Below are positions 35,263-44,775 of a DNA stretch of 64,000 bases, one piece after another. Position 1 is the stretch's first letter, and every line of letters begins with the position of its first letter. The position numbers and the translations under genes are program-made. The notes under the pieces were generated by a model that was not told the origin of the DNA, ran no database searches, and saw nothing but the letters and a program-made list of their open reading frames with translations. Source of the stretch: JBMNKL01 sp050952225 (lineage in GTDB: Bacteria; Bacillota; Clostridia; Acetivibrionales; DTU013); contig JBMNKL010000002.1 of the NCBI GenBank assembly GCA_050952225.1, positions 298,874 through 362,873 of the forward strand. The letters are read 5' to 3'.

Positions 35263-35751
35263 ATGAACAAGTTTGGCAGCATTGTTGAAAAAGCCGCCCG
35301 GATCCTTGACGGGATTTCGGGATGGTGTATAGTATTCGCAATGGCTCTTGTAGTGGTGAACATTATATTAAGAGCGGTGTTTAAGAGCCCGATACTTGGG
35401 ACATACGAATATACGGAGTTTCTGACCGCGCTCATCGTAGGATGCGGCCTTGCGAATTGCACACTGGGCGATGGCCATATAGCAATAGATTTTCTTGTAG
35501 AAAAATTAAACAAGCGGACACAAAATATCATCGCATCAATCACAGGAATCATAGCACTTTGCTTCATGGTGCTGTTTACAATACAGTTGTTTATAAATGC
35601 CGGGCAACTGGCCGCAAGCGGCGAAGTTTCCCCGACAACGCAGACTCCTTATTACATTTTCGTATATATCACGGCTTTGTGTTTCGCCGTTCTGTCGCTT
35701 GCAATACTGTCCAGGACATTACAATCGATTAAAGGGGTGGTAGACAGATGA
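35263..35751 (+). CDS. dctQ: TRAP transporter small permease, DctQ family
   Basis: 162 residues with four transmembrane helices (IVFAMALVVVNIILRAVF, FLTALIVGCGLANC, IASITGIIALCFMVLFTIQL and FVYITALCFAVLSLAIL). It bridges DctP and DctM in the sodium-coupled tripartite transporter. GGAGGAG precedes the ATG, and the stop overlaps dctM by 4 bp. Confidence 0.95.
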   Translation: MNKFGSIVEKAARILDGISGWCIVFAMALVVVNIILRAVFKSPILGTYEYTEFLTALIVGCGLANCTLGDGHIAIDFLVEKLNKRTQNIIASITGIIALCFMVLFTIQLFINAGQLAASGEVSPTTQTPYYIFVYITALCFAVLSLAILSRTLQSIKGVVDR

Positions 35752-37055
35752 GCCCCGAACTTGTCGGACTGATCGGCGTACTGCTCTTTTTTGCGCTAAT
35801 GGCATTGCGTATTCCCATTTCATACTCCATGCTGATAATAGGTTTTGCCGGATTTAGCCTGTTGACATCGCCGTCTTCCGCTTTAACAATGGTTGCCACG
35901 GAAATATACAGCACCTTTTCGTCATACTCGTTAAGCGTTATTCCAATGTTTATCTGGATGGGTTTTATCGCATATTATTCAGGAGTAGGCTCAGGCCTTT
36001 ACAACTTTGCCTACAAGATGGCAGGGCACAGGCGCGGCGGGCTTGCCATGGCGACACAGGTAGCGTGCGCGGTTTTCGGCGCAATTTGCGGTTCCAATAC
36101 GGCCACTGCCGCAACAATAGGAGCAATAGCGATACCTGAAATGAAAAAGTATAAATACGATGATTCGCTCTCCTGCGCCAGTGTGGCGGCAGGCGGGGCA
36201 ATCGGGGTGCTGATACCGCCCAGCGTAATATTTATAGTCTACGGTATCGCTTCCGGTGAATCGATCGGCAAACTTTTCGTTTCCGGTATAATCCCGGGCA
36301 TCCTTCTCACCGTTCTTTATATGGCTGCCATATATATTGTCGTAAGAATAAAACCTTCGCTGGGACCAGCCGGTCCGCGGTTTAGCCTGAGAGAAAAAAT
36401 TGCATGCCTGAAAGGCGGCATTTTGGAAGTTGTTATAACTTTCTGCATTTCTCTGGGAGGCCTTTTCCTGGGCTGGTTCACTCCTACTGAAGCCGGAGCG
36501 GTCGGTGCAGGCAGCGTACTGTTTATCACCGTTGCCAGAAGGCTTCTTAGCTGGGAAGGCTTTAAGAAATCTCTTAAGGACACGTCCCGCACAACGGCCA
36601 TGATAATGCTTATGGTTGCAGGAGCCGTCGTGTTCGGGCGTTTTATAGCAATCAGCAGGCTTCCGTTCGCGCTTGCGGATTGGGCGTCCGGACTTAATCT
36701 TCCGGGCTCTGCCGTAATGATTGTAATCCTTCTTATATATCTTATTCTCGGATGCATTATCGATGCTCTTGCCCTTGTGCTGCTGACCACACCGATTTTT
36801 TATCCTGTTGTGGTGGATGTCCTGGGATACGACCCGGTATGGTTCGGCGTAATAGTCGTCCTTGTGGTTGCCATGGGAGTTATCACGCCGCCGGTGGGCA
36901 TGAATGTTTTCGTGGTGAAGGGAGTCGCCAGGGATGTTCCCACCGAAACAATTTTTAAAGGCGTATGGCCGTTTCTGCTGGCCTTGTTTGTATGCCTGGG
37001 CATCTTAATCGCGTTCCCCTCGATTGTAACTTTCCTCCCGGAACTGTTGATGTGA
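35748..37055 (+). CDS. dctM: TRAP transporter large permease, DctM family
   Basis: 435 residues with about a dozen transmembrane helices. Family motifs are FGAICGSNTATAATIGAIAIPEM, GGAIGVLIPPSVIFIVYGIASGESIGKLF, TPTEAGAVGA and VVVAMGVITPPVGMNVFVVKG. It forms the transport channel with DctQ and uses the sodium gradient, which fits the sodium-type V-ATPase further along. Confidence 0.96.
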   Translation: MSPELVGLIGVLLFFALMALRIPISYSMLIIGFAGFSLLTSPSSALTMVATEIYSTFSSYSLSVIPMFIWMGFIAYYSGVGSGLYNFAYKMAGHRRGGLAMATQVACAVFGAICGSNTATAATIGAIAIPEMKKYKYDDSLSCASVAAGGAIGVLIPPSVIFIVYGIASGESIGKLFVSGIIPGILLTVLYMAAIYIVVRIKPSLGPAGPRFSLREKIACLKGGILEVVITFCISLGGLFLGWFTPTEAGAVGAGSVLFITVARRLLSWEGFKKSLKDTSRTTAMIMLMVAGAVVFGRFIAISRLPFALADWASGLNLPGSAVMIVILLIYLILGCIIDALALVLLTTPIFYPVVVDVLGYDPVWFGVIVVLVVAMGVITPPVGMNVFVVKGVARDVPTETIFKGVWPFLLALFVCLGILIAFPSIVTFLPELLM

Positions 37056-37080
37056 TCGTTTAGAATGGGGTTATAGTAGA

Positions 37081-37773
37081 ATGAGAAACAGGTATTACGT
37101 ACTATTTGTTATCATACTTATAATACTTGGAATCGGGGAATGCGCAAAAACAGGGCAATCCCCTCCCGTTTCCTCCGAAATGTCATTACATCCTGCATCA
37201 CCAGGTACATCAGCGATAAGCGCGTATTATTCGGTGCTGCAGAACAAAGCCCCGTTTTTCAGCATTGATGCAAAGAAAGATATTAATATTGCGCAATTAA
37301 ACCTGGCTGTCAGCAGTGACAGCAGCGTTAAGGCAAAAGTGACAAAGTTTGCAATAGTTGACCTGGAAAAAGACGACGTGCCGGAGGTTGTCCTTTGGCT
37401 GGCCGTGAATGGCAACGACGATTTTGGGTTCGAGGTTTTGCGTTACCATGACGGAGTGGTTTATGGCTACACGTTGCCCTATAGATCTTTCATGGATTTA
37501 AAAGACGACGGAACATTTTCATTTTCCGGCGGTGCGGCGGATTACGGTTTTGGCACGGTGAAATTCACAGAGAAGGGGTATGCGATCGATAAGATAAGTT
37601 ATAGTGAATCAGGCTATGATTCCAGCAATAATCAGATCATTTCTTATTTTGTCAATCGCGAAAGCGCTGCAAAAGAAGATTTCCTGTCGGCTATTAACAA
37701 GCAAAGCAAGAAGCCGGCAGCCACATGGTATGATTTTACCGATGACAATATTGGAGACAAGATGTGCCGCTGA
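37081..37773 (+). CDS. Exported protein of unknown function
   Basis: 230 residues. A hydrophobic N terminus (YYVLFVIILIILGIGEC) acts as a signal or anchor; the Cys is not preceded by a canonical lipobox (Glu at -1). The rest is soluble with a VDLEKDDVPEVVLWL stretch that resembles short calcium-binding or VCBS-like turns in other exported clostridial proteins. No family is recognised. It lies 25 bp after dctM, on the same strand, so it may be part of the operon. Confidence 0.7.
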   Translation: MRNRYYVLFVIILIILGIGECAKTGQSPPVSSEMSLHPASPGTSAISAYYSVLQNKAPFFSIDAKKDINIAQLNLAVSSDSSVKAKVTKFAIVDLEKDDVPEVVLWLAVNGNDDFGFEVLRYHDGVVYGYTLPYRSFMDLKDDGTFSFSGGAADYGFGTVKFTEKGYAIDKISYSESGYDSSNNQIISYFVNRESAAKEDFLSAINKQSKKPAATWYDFTDDNIGDKMCR

Positions 37774-37811
37774 AAAAGGCAATTATATGCGTAATGCGCA
37801 ACATAGTGCTT

Positions 37812-38524
37812 TTAGACTTCATCAAAATTATCAATAATTGCTCCAACCCCTATAGCGCTATCTACCGGCAATGAAAAGCAGATACCGGTTCCGGCCGTAT
37901 TCAGCCCCGCTTCATGCATAATATTCTCCATAATGGCCCGTTTCTTGTCTTTCGGCGCCAGGATCAGTACAAGGTCCTTTTCCGGTTGTATGGTTATACC
38001 AAGATATTTCTTGGCTTCTTTGGATCCTAGGCCACGGGCATGAACCACGGTGCCTCCGTTAGCCCCTGCCTTTTTTGCTGCTGCCATAACCTGGTCAAAA
38101 TATCCGCTGTTTACGATGGTTACAATTAAATGATAAGGATCTTTTGATAAAGCCATATCCTCACTTCCTATCTTTAAATTATCATCTGCCTGAATGCAGA
38201 TTTTAGAAAGAACGCTGCTGATACTGCTTATGTTTATGTTAAAAGCGATTCCCGTACCGGGTTTGCTAAAGTCAATATGATCACTTATTTGCTTCAACAG
38301 TTTTTTCGTCATATTCTTCGTTTGAACGCTGATGCAAACGAGTTTTTTGATTCCCCCGTATCCGATAATTTCATATATGACTGATTTGGCTGTGCCTTCC
38401 CATAAGTCAATAATAATATTGGCACGTTGTTCTTCTTATACACGTTCATCAGGGTATTTTCCAAATAATAATCCACTATTGTAATCAATGCATCGAGCCT
38501 AACCTCAGAATGACTAACCATCAT
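37812..38524 (-). pseudogene. PII-like tandem-domain protein, one frameshift
   Basis: The gene reads from ATG 38524 (VRLDALITIVDYYLENTL...) to a single-base loss near 38394-38400. There the sequence AAGGCACAG would restore GKGTAKS with one more G. The second frame then continues as EIIGYGGIKKLVCISVQT, into a first-domain end FSKPGTGIAFNINIS and a second PII-like domain (HLIVTIVNSGYFDQVMAAAKKAGANGGTVVHARG, ending with TAGTGICFSLPVDSAIGVG). Intact it would have about 237 residues. Such double PII proteins sit beside DUF1538 membrane proteins, as here, and presumably regulate them. The internal ATG at 38312 could still give the second half. Confidence 0.8.
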
Positions 38525-38554
38525 TCCCCTCCATTCTGCTACAATTGGCAGCTA

Positions 38555-40159
38555 TTATTTTCTATTGTAATCTTCAGCCACTGCATTGTCCATGCCATTA
38601 CCGGTATTGTCGTCAACGCCTTCATCCATATCATCAGCCGGCTCTTCATCTTCCTGTTCCGACGATGAATAATCCAGTTCTATAATAGTATCTTCCGGGC
38701 CAGGAGCAACCATTGCCCTTTTTGCAATCCTTGATTTTATGGAATAAACCAATCCAAACAGCTGGAGTGTAATAACCGGCGTTAATGCTACCAGGGCTAC
38801 GCTCCCGAATGCATCGATGTAGATATTTCCGCCTTTCGCTTCGGAAGCGCCAATGGCCAAAGGGAGCATGAATGTCACAGCCAGTGGTCCCGAAGCCACT
38901 GCCCCTGAATCAAAAGCAATCGATGTAAAAAGGTGCGGTACAATAAATGTAAGCAAAAGAGCAATCACATATCCCGGTATAACGAAATATAGAAGTGACA
39001 GCCCTGTAATAACGCGCAACATGGCTAATCCCACCGATACCGCTACACCTGCGGATAATCCTATCCCCATGCTTCTCGCCGAGATTGCTCCGCTCGTAAC
39101 TTCTTCCACCTGTCTCTTAAGCACGAAAACAGCCGGTTCCGCAGCAACAACAAAATACCCGATCATCATCCCGACCAAAATCAGTATGATGCCGCTGTTG
39201 TTTTCAAACAGGATGCCGCCAAGCTGATACCCTGCCGGCATAAAACCAACATTTACAGCAGTTAAAAACAATACCAGGCCTATATATGTGTAGATCGTGC
39301 CTATGCTGATTTTCAAGATTTCTTTTATTTTCAGGCGTATCACAGTAATTTGAAAAACGGCAAAAGTCAGAATCATAGGGAACAATGCTACCGCCACTTG
39401 TCTCATATACTCCGGAAAATTGGAGTTGTAAAGCATGGTTATATCCGAAACTGACTCCAGGTCAGGAACCGTCATCGCGCTTCCCCCGGAAGGAGTAAAG
39501 AACATGCCTAAAATCAAGACAGTAATAATAGGCCCGATCAAGCAAAGAGAGATAAGGCCGAAATTATCCTCTTCCGAGGTTTTGTCTGCGCGGACCGATG
39601 CCAGGCCAAGCCCAAGTGCCATTACAAAAGGTACCATGATTGGACCCGTTGTGACCGCCCCCGATTCCCAGGCAACAGAAAGAAAGTCCTTACCGGTAAA
39701 ACAGGATAAAACGAAGGCCAGGGTATAACAAATAATAAGTATGTATGACAGCGGGAACTGGAATAAAATTCTCAAAAAGGCGGCCACCAACGCTAAACCA
39801 ACACCTAATGAAACACTAATGATAATAACAGCGTCAGGCACTCCGTTTATCTGCCCGGCCATCACTGCCAAATCCGGTTCTGCTATTGTAATAAAGACAC
39901 CAATGAAGAAAGTCAAAAATATAATCAATGATAGTTTCCTGGTTTTTACCAATGCAGAGCCAATTTATTTCCCTATGGGAATCAGTGACATATCCACTCC
40001 GAGATTGAATAACGTTATCCCTATGATTATTACAAAAGCGCTGATCAAAAAAAGTATTAAGTTCCATGATGGAATTGGAGCCTTTGTGTAATTCAGCAGC
40101 ACAACCAGTATAATGATTGGTATTACCGAAAAGGACGATTCCTTCAGCTTCGATAACAA
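38555..40159 (-). pseudogene. DUF1538 membrane protein with an in-frame stop codon
   Basis: The ancestral frame covers 535 codons. The first 64 end at TAA (39965-39967), but translation continues in the same frame immediately after it (IGSALVKTRKLSLIIFLTF) to 38555. The conserved text around the stop is MSLIPIG-K-stop-IGSALVKTRK, so one sense codon became TAA. The remaining 465-residue frame could restart at TTG 39952, but no good ribosome site precedes it. The protein is an internal duplication: LSVAWESGAVTTGPIMVPFVMALGLG and IAFDSGAVASGPLAVTFMLPLAIG are matching segments of the two halves. The start is uncertain (TTG 40159, no ATG). Confidence 0.8.
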
Positions 40160-40562
40160 CAGTCTAAATATTGTATTTCACCCTTTTCTACATCAGTTAT
40201 TTCGAAGATTTCATCGTTTGGCGCGGCATACTGGTTACATCGGATTGAGAAAAATGTGTAACCGCCTCCTATAATAACATATATTTATAAGAAAGAAAAC
40301 CGTAAAACAGCCCGGAATCCGCGCCAGCTTACCATATTCATTCAGTATCCGGCAACTTGACAGCAAAGATAACTTCTTTCGGTTATCACCTCATTTTTGA
40401 CAAACATCCCACTTGTTTTAGGTCAGGCCGTTCACTTTCAACTTCTCAGGACCTTCTCCAATAGCCCTATTAGCTTCTTGCTTCATATCGAAAGTCTTAG
40501 TATTATATTACCCACTTGGCTGATTGCTATCTCATAATTTTTCAGAAACTTTTCATATAAGT

Positions 40563-40599
40563 ATAAAAACATAGGGCTACTGGATAATCTCCAGTAGCC
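40563..40599 (-). terminator. Terminator after the MerR gene
   Basis: GGCTACTGG (40575-40583) pairs with CCAGTAGCC (40591-40599), a 9-bp stem with a 7-base loop. On the minus strand it is followed by CTATGTTTTTATAC. It lies about 80 bp beyond the MerR stop. The rest of 40160-40562 shows no gene and no clear promoter for the DUF1538 gene. Confidence 0.75.
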
Positions 40600-40676
40600 T
40601 TCCCTTGCTGCTAAAACCGTTAATCAGGCCCGGGATAGATAAAACAAATACAGCCAGAGAATAAACAGATTTTTCA

Positions 40677-41414
40677 CTATCTGTTCGCATTAGCATAAAC
40701 AGCCATAGCATCGCGCATGAACTTCGCCAGGCCTTTGCCGAATTTATCAATATTCTCAGTGAAGCGCACATCATCTACGTACATCTGCCCCAAACTTTCA
40801 AACGCCTCAAGAGAATAATTACCTATTTTGTTCAGAAGCTCATACCATTCTCCAATCGCTGCCTGGGCTTCTTTCGAATCAGGCGGGAGATGGCGGATCG
40901 CAGCAAGTTTCTCAAATATTGCATTAAATTTTTCAGCAAAATCTTTTTTCTCAGGCTCGGACAATTTCGCCATCCTTGCGTTGGATTCGTCTACGGCCGA
41001 GCCGCCCCACAGTCTCCGGGCCTCTTCTTCATACGGGTTATGACTGAAATCAAATCCTTCAAATTTTTCTTTATTCGTCATCCTTATCTCTCCTTTTGAA
41101 TGTTTGATTGTCTTTTCAATTGTCCTGATCATCTTATCCAGCCGGCTCCTTTTTTCAAGGAGCATTACGTGCTGCGCCTCAAGCGCTTTTTGCCGGTCAA
41201 ATGAAGGGCTGTTAATAATTTCTTTAATCTTCTTCAGGGGAAAGCCCAGTTCCCTGAAAAACAAAATTTGCTGAAGAATCTCGAGATTCTTTTCAGAGTA
41301 CTCTCTATAGCCTGATTCGGTGGTTTTCTCCGGTTTCAACAACCCTATTTCATCATAATAATGCAGCGTGCGCACGCTAATACCTACTAAACCGGCAACT
41401 TCCTTCACTTTCAC
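40677..41414 (-). CDS. MerR-family regulator with TipAS drug-binding domain
   Basis: 245 residues. The MerR helix-turn-helix is MKVKEVAGLVGISVRTLHYYDEIGLLKPEK, followed by YREYSEKNLEILQQILFFRELGFPLKKIKEI and a dimerisation helix. From about residue 110 the TipAS antibiotic-recognition domain follows (FEGFDFSHNPYEEEARRLWGGSAV ... MYVDDVRFTENIDKFGKGLAKFMRDAM). Relatives (TipA, Mta) activate their own promoter and efflux genes on binding thiopeptides or other drugs. Its own promoter has the 19-bp spacer expected for this mechanism. No efflux gene is adjacent. Confidence 0.92.
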   Translation of the reverse strand: MKVKEVAGLVGISVRTLHYYDEIGLLKPEKTTESGYREYSEKNLEILQQILFFRELGFPLKKIKEIINSPSFDRQKALEAQHVMLLEKRSRLDKMIRTIEKTIKHSKGEIRMTNKEKFEGFDFSHNPYEEEARRLWGGSAVDESNARMAKLSEPEKKDFAEKFNAIFEKLAAIRHLPPDSKEAQAAIGEWYELLNKIGNYSLEAFESLGQMYVDDVRFTENIDKFGKGLAKFMRDAMAVYANANR

Positions 41415-41438
41415 ATATGCTCCCTCCCTTCGCTATCT

Positions 41439-41469
41439 ACTATAAAGTATTACGCAACGTGAGAGTCAA
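41439..41469 (-). promoter_or_regulatory. MerR-type promoter with a 19-bp spacer
   Basis: On the minus strand TTGACT (41464-41469) is followed by 19 bases and TATAGT (41439-41444). The spacer carries CTCACGTTGCGTAA, much like the promoters of TipA/Mta regulators. The over-long spacer is the hallmark of promoters realigned by MerR proteins. Confidence 0.8.
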
Positions 41470-41605
41470 TATCAATATTAATATCAATCTCAAAATCATG
41501 GGCGGTTTACCTTTTATCCGGCTTTGCAGCTTTTATCTGGTAACATTTCGGCTAATTATGAATATTTTAATTATGTAAACATGATATGCGAAAGAAGGTT
41601 CCTTT

Positions 41606-41869
41606 ATGTTCAGAAATATATTCAGCATGCCAAGTTACTGTTTTTTGTGGGACAATTACTGGCGCAGCTACCGGATCAACAGCGAGGCGGCGATCCAAAT
41701 CGCCCTGCAGCAGGTTCCGGGCCAGGTTATAAAAGTTGAACTGGATTATGAGAACGGCATATTGGTTTATGAAATAGACATACGCACCCTATCGGGAGTA
41801 TATACGGTTTATGTTCATGCGATTACGGGGCAGGTATTAAAAGTTGAGAATGATTTTAATTTTGATTAA
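41606..41869 (+). CDS. Small PepSY-domain protein
   Basis: 87 residues. After a short N terminus the PepSY pattern is clear: INSEAAIQIALQQVPGQVIKVELDYENG, then VYEIDIRTLSGVYTVYVHAITGQVLKVEND. PepSY domains often inhibit peptidases or act in envelope or metal responses. No signal peptide is obvious, since the start MFRNIFSMPSYCFLWDNYW is only weakly hydrophobic. AGAAGG lies seven bases before the ATG. Confidence 0.8.
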   Translation: MFRNIFSMPSYCFLWDNYWRSYRINSEAAIQIALQQVPGQVIKVELDYENGILVYEIDIRTLSGVYTVYVHAITGQVLKVENDFNFD

Positions 41870-41887
41870 TATAACCTAATTGTCTCT

Positions 41888-42037
41888 TTAGATTTCATCA
41901 ATCCAGTCACGATACTTGGCGTCATTATTGTATTGCATGGCCTTTTTCGCGTATTCCAACGCTATATTTTCTGAATGAGGCGGAGTCAACGCAGTAAAAA
42001 CATAATAAGAAATAAGGTAGCAAATATGTGTGTTTCC
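41888..42037 (-). pseudogene. C-terminal gene remnant
   Basis: A 50-codon open stretch on the minus strand ends with an ordinary-looking C terminus: TALTPPHSENIALEYAKKAM, then QYNNDAKYRDWIDEI and stop. It has no start codon with a ribosome site, and a stop lies just upstream. It looks like the tail of a helical, TPR-like protein whose front half was lost when the accessory region was rearranged. Confidence 0.45.
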
Positions 42038-42145
42038 TTATAGAAATTTGCCCCAAATGTCTTTATTGTTCGTGAATATCACTACTTTTACGAACGAAAC
42101 GCCCATACTTCGACCATAGCCAATCAGAGCCTATTATGGTTCTTA

Positions 42146-42173
42146 TTGACATTAATAATCTTACTGCTAATAT
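42146..42173 (+). promoter_or_regulatory. Probable promoter of the BtrH-like gene
   Basis: TTGACA (42146-42151) is followed by 16 bases and TAATAT (42168-42173), about 73 bases before the start codon of the following gene. Confidence 0.6.
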
Positions 42174-42245
42174 AAGAAATAAGTATATTGGGATATAAAC
42201 AAATAATTGAAAATCATTATGAATACCAGAATATATGGAGGTATT

Positions 42246-43226
42246 ATGGCAGAAAAGAAATTAAAACTGGCGTTGCCACCCATCATTGGTTACCTGCATC
42301 ATGCATACCAATTATCGGTTGCCCAGCAGCACCCGTCTTTTAATGACTGGTTTTATAGTAACTATATTCAGCTTACTTATCACCCGGAAACAGGCTGGTT
42401 GAATTTCTTTTTAGCAAGGCTTGAATGCTATCCTTTGGTATATTATCAATTACTAAATATTCAGATTTTTATAAATAACAATATCGATATAGTTGATTTT
42501 ATAATAAATTGTATAAATAGCGGGTACTATATCTGGCTGTATCTTGACGAGTTTTATGTCCCAAACAGGATTTCATACAATACTGGGCATCTAATTCATG
42601 AATGCTTGATTTACGGGTATAATACCGATAAAAGTTGTTTCTATTCAGCAGGATTCGACACCCGGCATAATTATTCTTTTTCCGAAATATCCTATACCGA
42701 TTTTATAAAGGCCTTTTACAACAGTGATATTAATAAGCCGGTCAATATAGTAAAACATCAAGAAACGGACAGATACAATTTTGATATTCAAAATGTAATG
42801 AACCTTCTGGAAGATTATGTTTACTCAAAAAATACTTCTAAAAGGCTCAGCATCTATTCAAATCCAACGTCTGACGTTATTTATGGATTACAGATTTATG
42901 AATACTTGCGTAAAAATTTCGAAAACCCGCCAACGAAAGAATTTCTAGATGACATAAGGTCTCTCCATATTTTATGGGAACATAAAAAATGTATGACCTC
43001 CAGGATTAAGTTTTTGTATGAAAATAAATACTTGGACAAACTGGAGCCTTATTATAGCAAATATAAAGAAATAGAAAACAAGGCATTGGCACTAAGGAAC
43101 ATGCAAATAAAATATACATACACCCGTGATGATGACGAGATAAAAAAAATAGCCACTTATATTGATGAAATACGCAACGAGGAAAAAGAAATACTTGTTG
43201 AATTATTAGAATGCATACGCAAATAA
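42246..43226 (+). CDS. Protein of unknown function, BtrH N-terminal-like
   Basis: 326 residues from ATG 42246 (GGAGG four bases upstream). It is soluble and rich in aromatic residues, Tyr above all. The block IWLYLDEFYVPNRISYNTGH, then LIHECLIYGYN and SCFYSAGFDTRHNYSF, recalls proteins annotated as butirosin biosynthesis protein H, N-terminal, a papain-like fold found next to peptide-synthetase genes. This is from memory and weak; the expected catalytic Cys near the start is not evident. The last ~80 residues are charged helices. No peptide-synthetase gene is nearby. Codon use is more AT-rich than in the housekeeping genes. Confidence 0.55.
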   Translation: MAEKKLKLALPPIIGYLHHAYQLSVAQQHPSFNDWFYSNYIQLTYHPETGWLNFFLARLECYPLVYYQLLNIQIFINNNIDIVDFIINCINSGYYIWLYLDEFYVPNRISYNTGHLIHECLIYGYNTDKSCFYSAGFDTRHNYSFSEISYTDFIKAFYNSDINKPVNIVKHQETDRYNFDIQNVMNLLEDYVYSKNTSKRLSIYSNPTSDVIYGLQIYEYLRKNFENPPTKEFLDDIRSLHILWEHKKCMTSRIKFLYENKYLDKLEPYYSKYKEIENKALALRNMQIKYTYTRDDDEIKKIATYIDEIRNEEKEILVELLECIRK

Positions 43227-43299
43227 CGGCTCAGCTTTGACCCCGTAAGCAGCATTGCCTTTACGGCTTCATCATAGCTATGTCAACGCCGGAGTATTT

Positions 43300-43338
43300 T
43301 TGACCCAATCGCCGGTTAAAAATTGACCCAATCGCCGG
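43300..43338. repeat. Direct repeats at the IS21-type end
   Basis: TTGACCCAATCGCCGG occurs at 43300-43315 and again at 43323-43338, 23 bp apart, just past the istB stop. Repeated subterminal sites of this kind are the transposase-binding sites of IS21-family ends, so this is the right end of the element. Confidence 0.75.
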
Positions 43339-43351
43339 CTTTAGTAGCCGG

Positions 43352-44149
43352 TCACGCATTTTTCGGTTTATCCTTCACCGATATATCGGCCGGAGGCACG
43401 ACCCTGACCCCGCCTTTTAGTCTGTCTTTTAGTCTGTAGCTCTCACCCCTTATATTTATGATGTGCGAATGGTGCAGTAATCTGTCCAGTATAGCTGTAG
43501 CTATTACTGTATCATTCATAAGCTCGCCCCAGTCGCCAAAGTATTTGTTGCTGGTAAGTATTATACTGCCATTTTCGTACCTTGAGCATATGACCCTGAA
43601 AAGCAATTCCGCTGATGTACGCTCCAACTGCATATATCCTACTTCATCAATGATCAGTATGTCTGGCCGGGTATATACTTGCCACCTGCGGCTAAGCTTG
43701 TCTTGTTGTGCTGCCTTTTTCAAGTCTGCTATGAGATGTGCCAGGCTGGTATAGTATACCGTCATACCAGACCTTAGGGCTTGCATCGCCAGACCTACTG
43801 CAAGATGAGTCTTCCCAACACCCGGAGGACCTAGAAATATCACATTCTCATCTCTTGCGACGAAAGCGAGCGTTGATAACTCTTTAATCTGCCTTACATC
43901 TATACTGGGCTGGAAGCTGAAGTCAAACTCTTCCAGTGTCTTCCTGTGTGGCAGCCTTGACAGTTTTATCCTTGTTTCCTCACTTCGACGCCTTTTCTCT
44001 TGTATCTCAGCATTCAGAAGCTCACTTAAGAACCCAAGGTAAGTTGCTTCTTTATGCATTGCATCTTCAAGCTTTGCATCCAAAAGTCCTGAGGCTGTTA
44101 CGAGCCCAAGCTCGGAAAGGATGCTGCGGGCATGTTCCAGTTCAACCAT
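43352..44149 (-). CDS. istB: IS21-family helper ATPase IstB
   Basis: 265 residues, full length. Walker A is IFLGPPGVGKTHLAVGLAMQAL, Walker B is ILIIDEVGYMQLE, and the C-terminal AAA+ motifs include LTSNKYFGDWGELMNDTVIATAILDRLLHHSHIINIRG. IstB directs the IstA transposase to target DNA. The ATG overlaps the istA stop by 8 bp, as usual in the family. Confidence 0.95.
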   Translation of the reverse strand: MVELEHARSILSELGLVTASGLLDAKLEDAMHKEATYLGFLSELLNAEIQEKRRRSEETRIKLSRLPHRKTLEEFDFSFQPSIDVRQIKELSTLAFVARDENVIFLGPPGVGKTHLAVGLAMQALRSGMTVYYTSLAHLIADLKKAAQQDKLSRRWQVYTRPDILIIDEVGYMQLERTSAELLFRVICSRYENGSIILTSNKYFGDWGELMNDTVIATAILDRLLHHSHIINIRGESYRLKDRLKGGVRVVPPADISVKDKPKNA

Positions 44150-44456
44150 TGGATATCACCCCCGCCAGTGCATCATACACACTTAATGGGCGTATCTCTA
44201 CTGACTCTGTTCCTTCCTTCCTGGCAAAGGGAAGTGGTACCGCTATCCCACCTTTTTCGGCAAGGCCCTGATACTGTCCCTTAAACCATACGACCCTCCC
44301 TGATGCATACTCTGTTCTGTGGCGCACTATTCTTACCTCGCCATAGTAAGCTTCGAAGAATCCTCCGAATATCCTGTCCCTTACTTCCCTGCCGCTATAC
44401 TGCCACGGTATACCGTATTTTGCGCCATCATAACTTACGACACCGTCTCTTGTCAC
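44142..44456 (-). pseudogene. istA: IstA transposase, C-terminal fragment
   Basis: 104 codons matching the C-terminal beta-domain of IS21 transposases (VVSYDGAKYGIPWQYSGREV, then YYGEVRIVRHRTEYASG). The helix-turn-helix and DDE catalytic domain are gone. It belongs to the same element as the intact istB that it overlaps. Confidence 0.85.
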
Positions 44457-44478
44457 TTTCCGTTCTCCATCATTTCAT

Positions 44479-44775
44479 TTATTTATAGAAAATGCCGTTC
44501 CATTTACTAAATTCCAGGTTTGTTGTAATGATCACACTCCTTTTCTCATAGCATTCGGAAATAACCTGAAACAAAAGCTGTGACCCATCTTTCTCAAAGG
44601 GAACATATCCCCATTCGTCACAAATCAACAGATCTGTTTTCCTCAACTGTTTCATAAATCGTTGCAATTCACCTTTGGCTTTTGCCTCACTCAAAAGGTT
44701 AACTAATGCTGCTGTACGATAGAATTTTACCATCTTTCCTCTGGAACAAGCTGCAACTCCAATTGCCGTGGCCAT
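44479..44775 (-). pseudogene. istB: IstB fragment of element B
   Basis: About 98 codons covering the region after Walker A (ATAIGVAACSRGKMVKFYRTA) to Walker B (LLICDEWGYVPFEKDG) and sensor TTNLEFSKWNGIFY. The N-terminal domain with Walker A itself and the C-terminal third are absent. It is fused by deletion to the istA tail upstream. Confidence 0.85.

Larger units (their letters stand above)
43297..44460 (-). mobile_element. IS21-family element A, truncated
   Basis: It comprises the right-end repeats, an intact istB and the last ~104 codons of istA. The rest of istA and the left end are missing; the sequence changes to the second, different IS21 relic within about 20 bp. It cannot move without a transposase from elsewhere. 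Confidence 0.75.

Noticed and set aside
43300..43338. CRISPR-like direct repeats
   Set aside because: Only two copies 23 bp apart at an IS21 end; no spacers or cas genes in the window.
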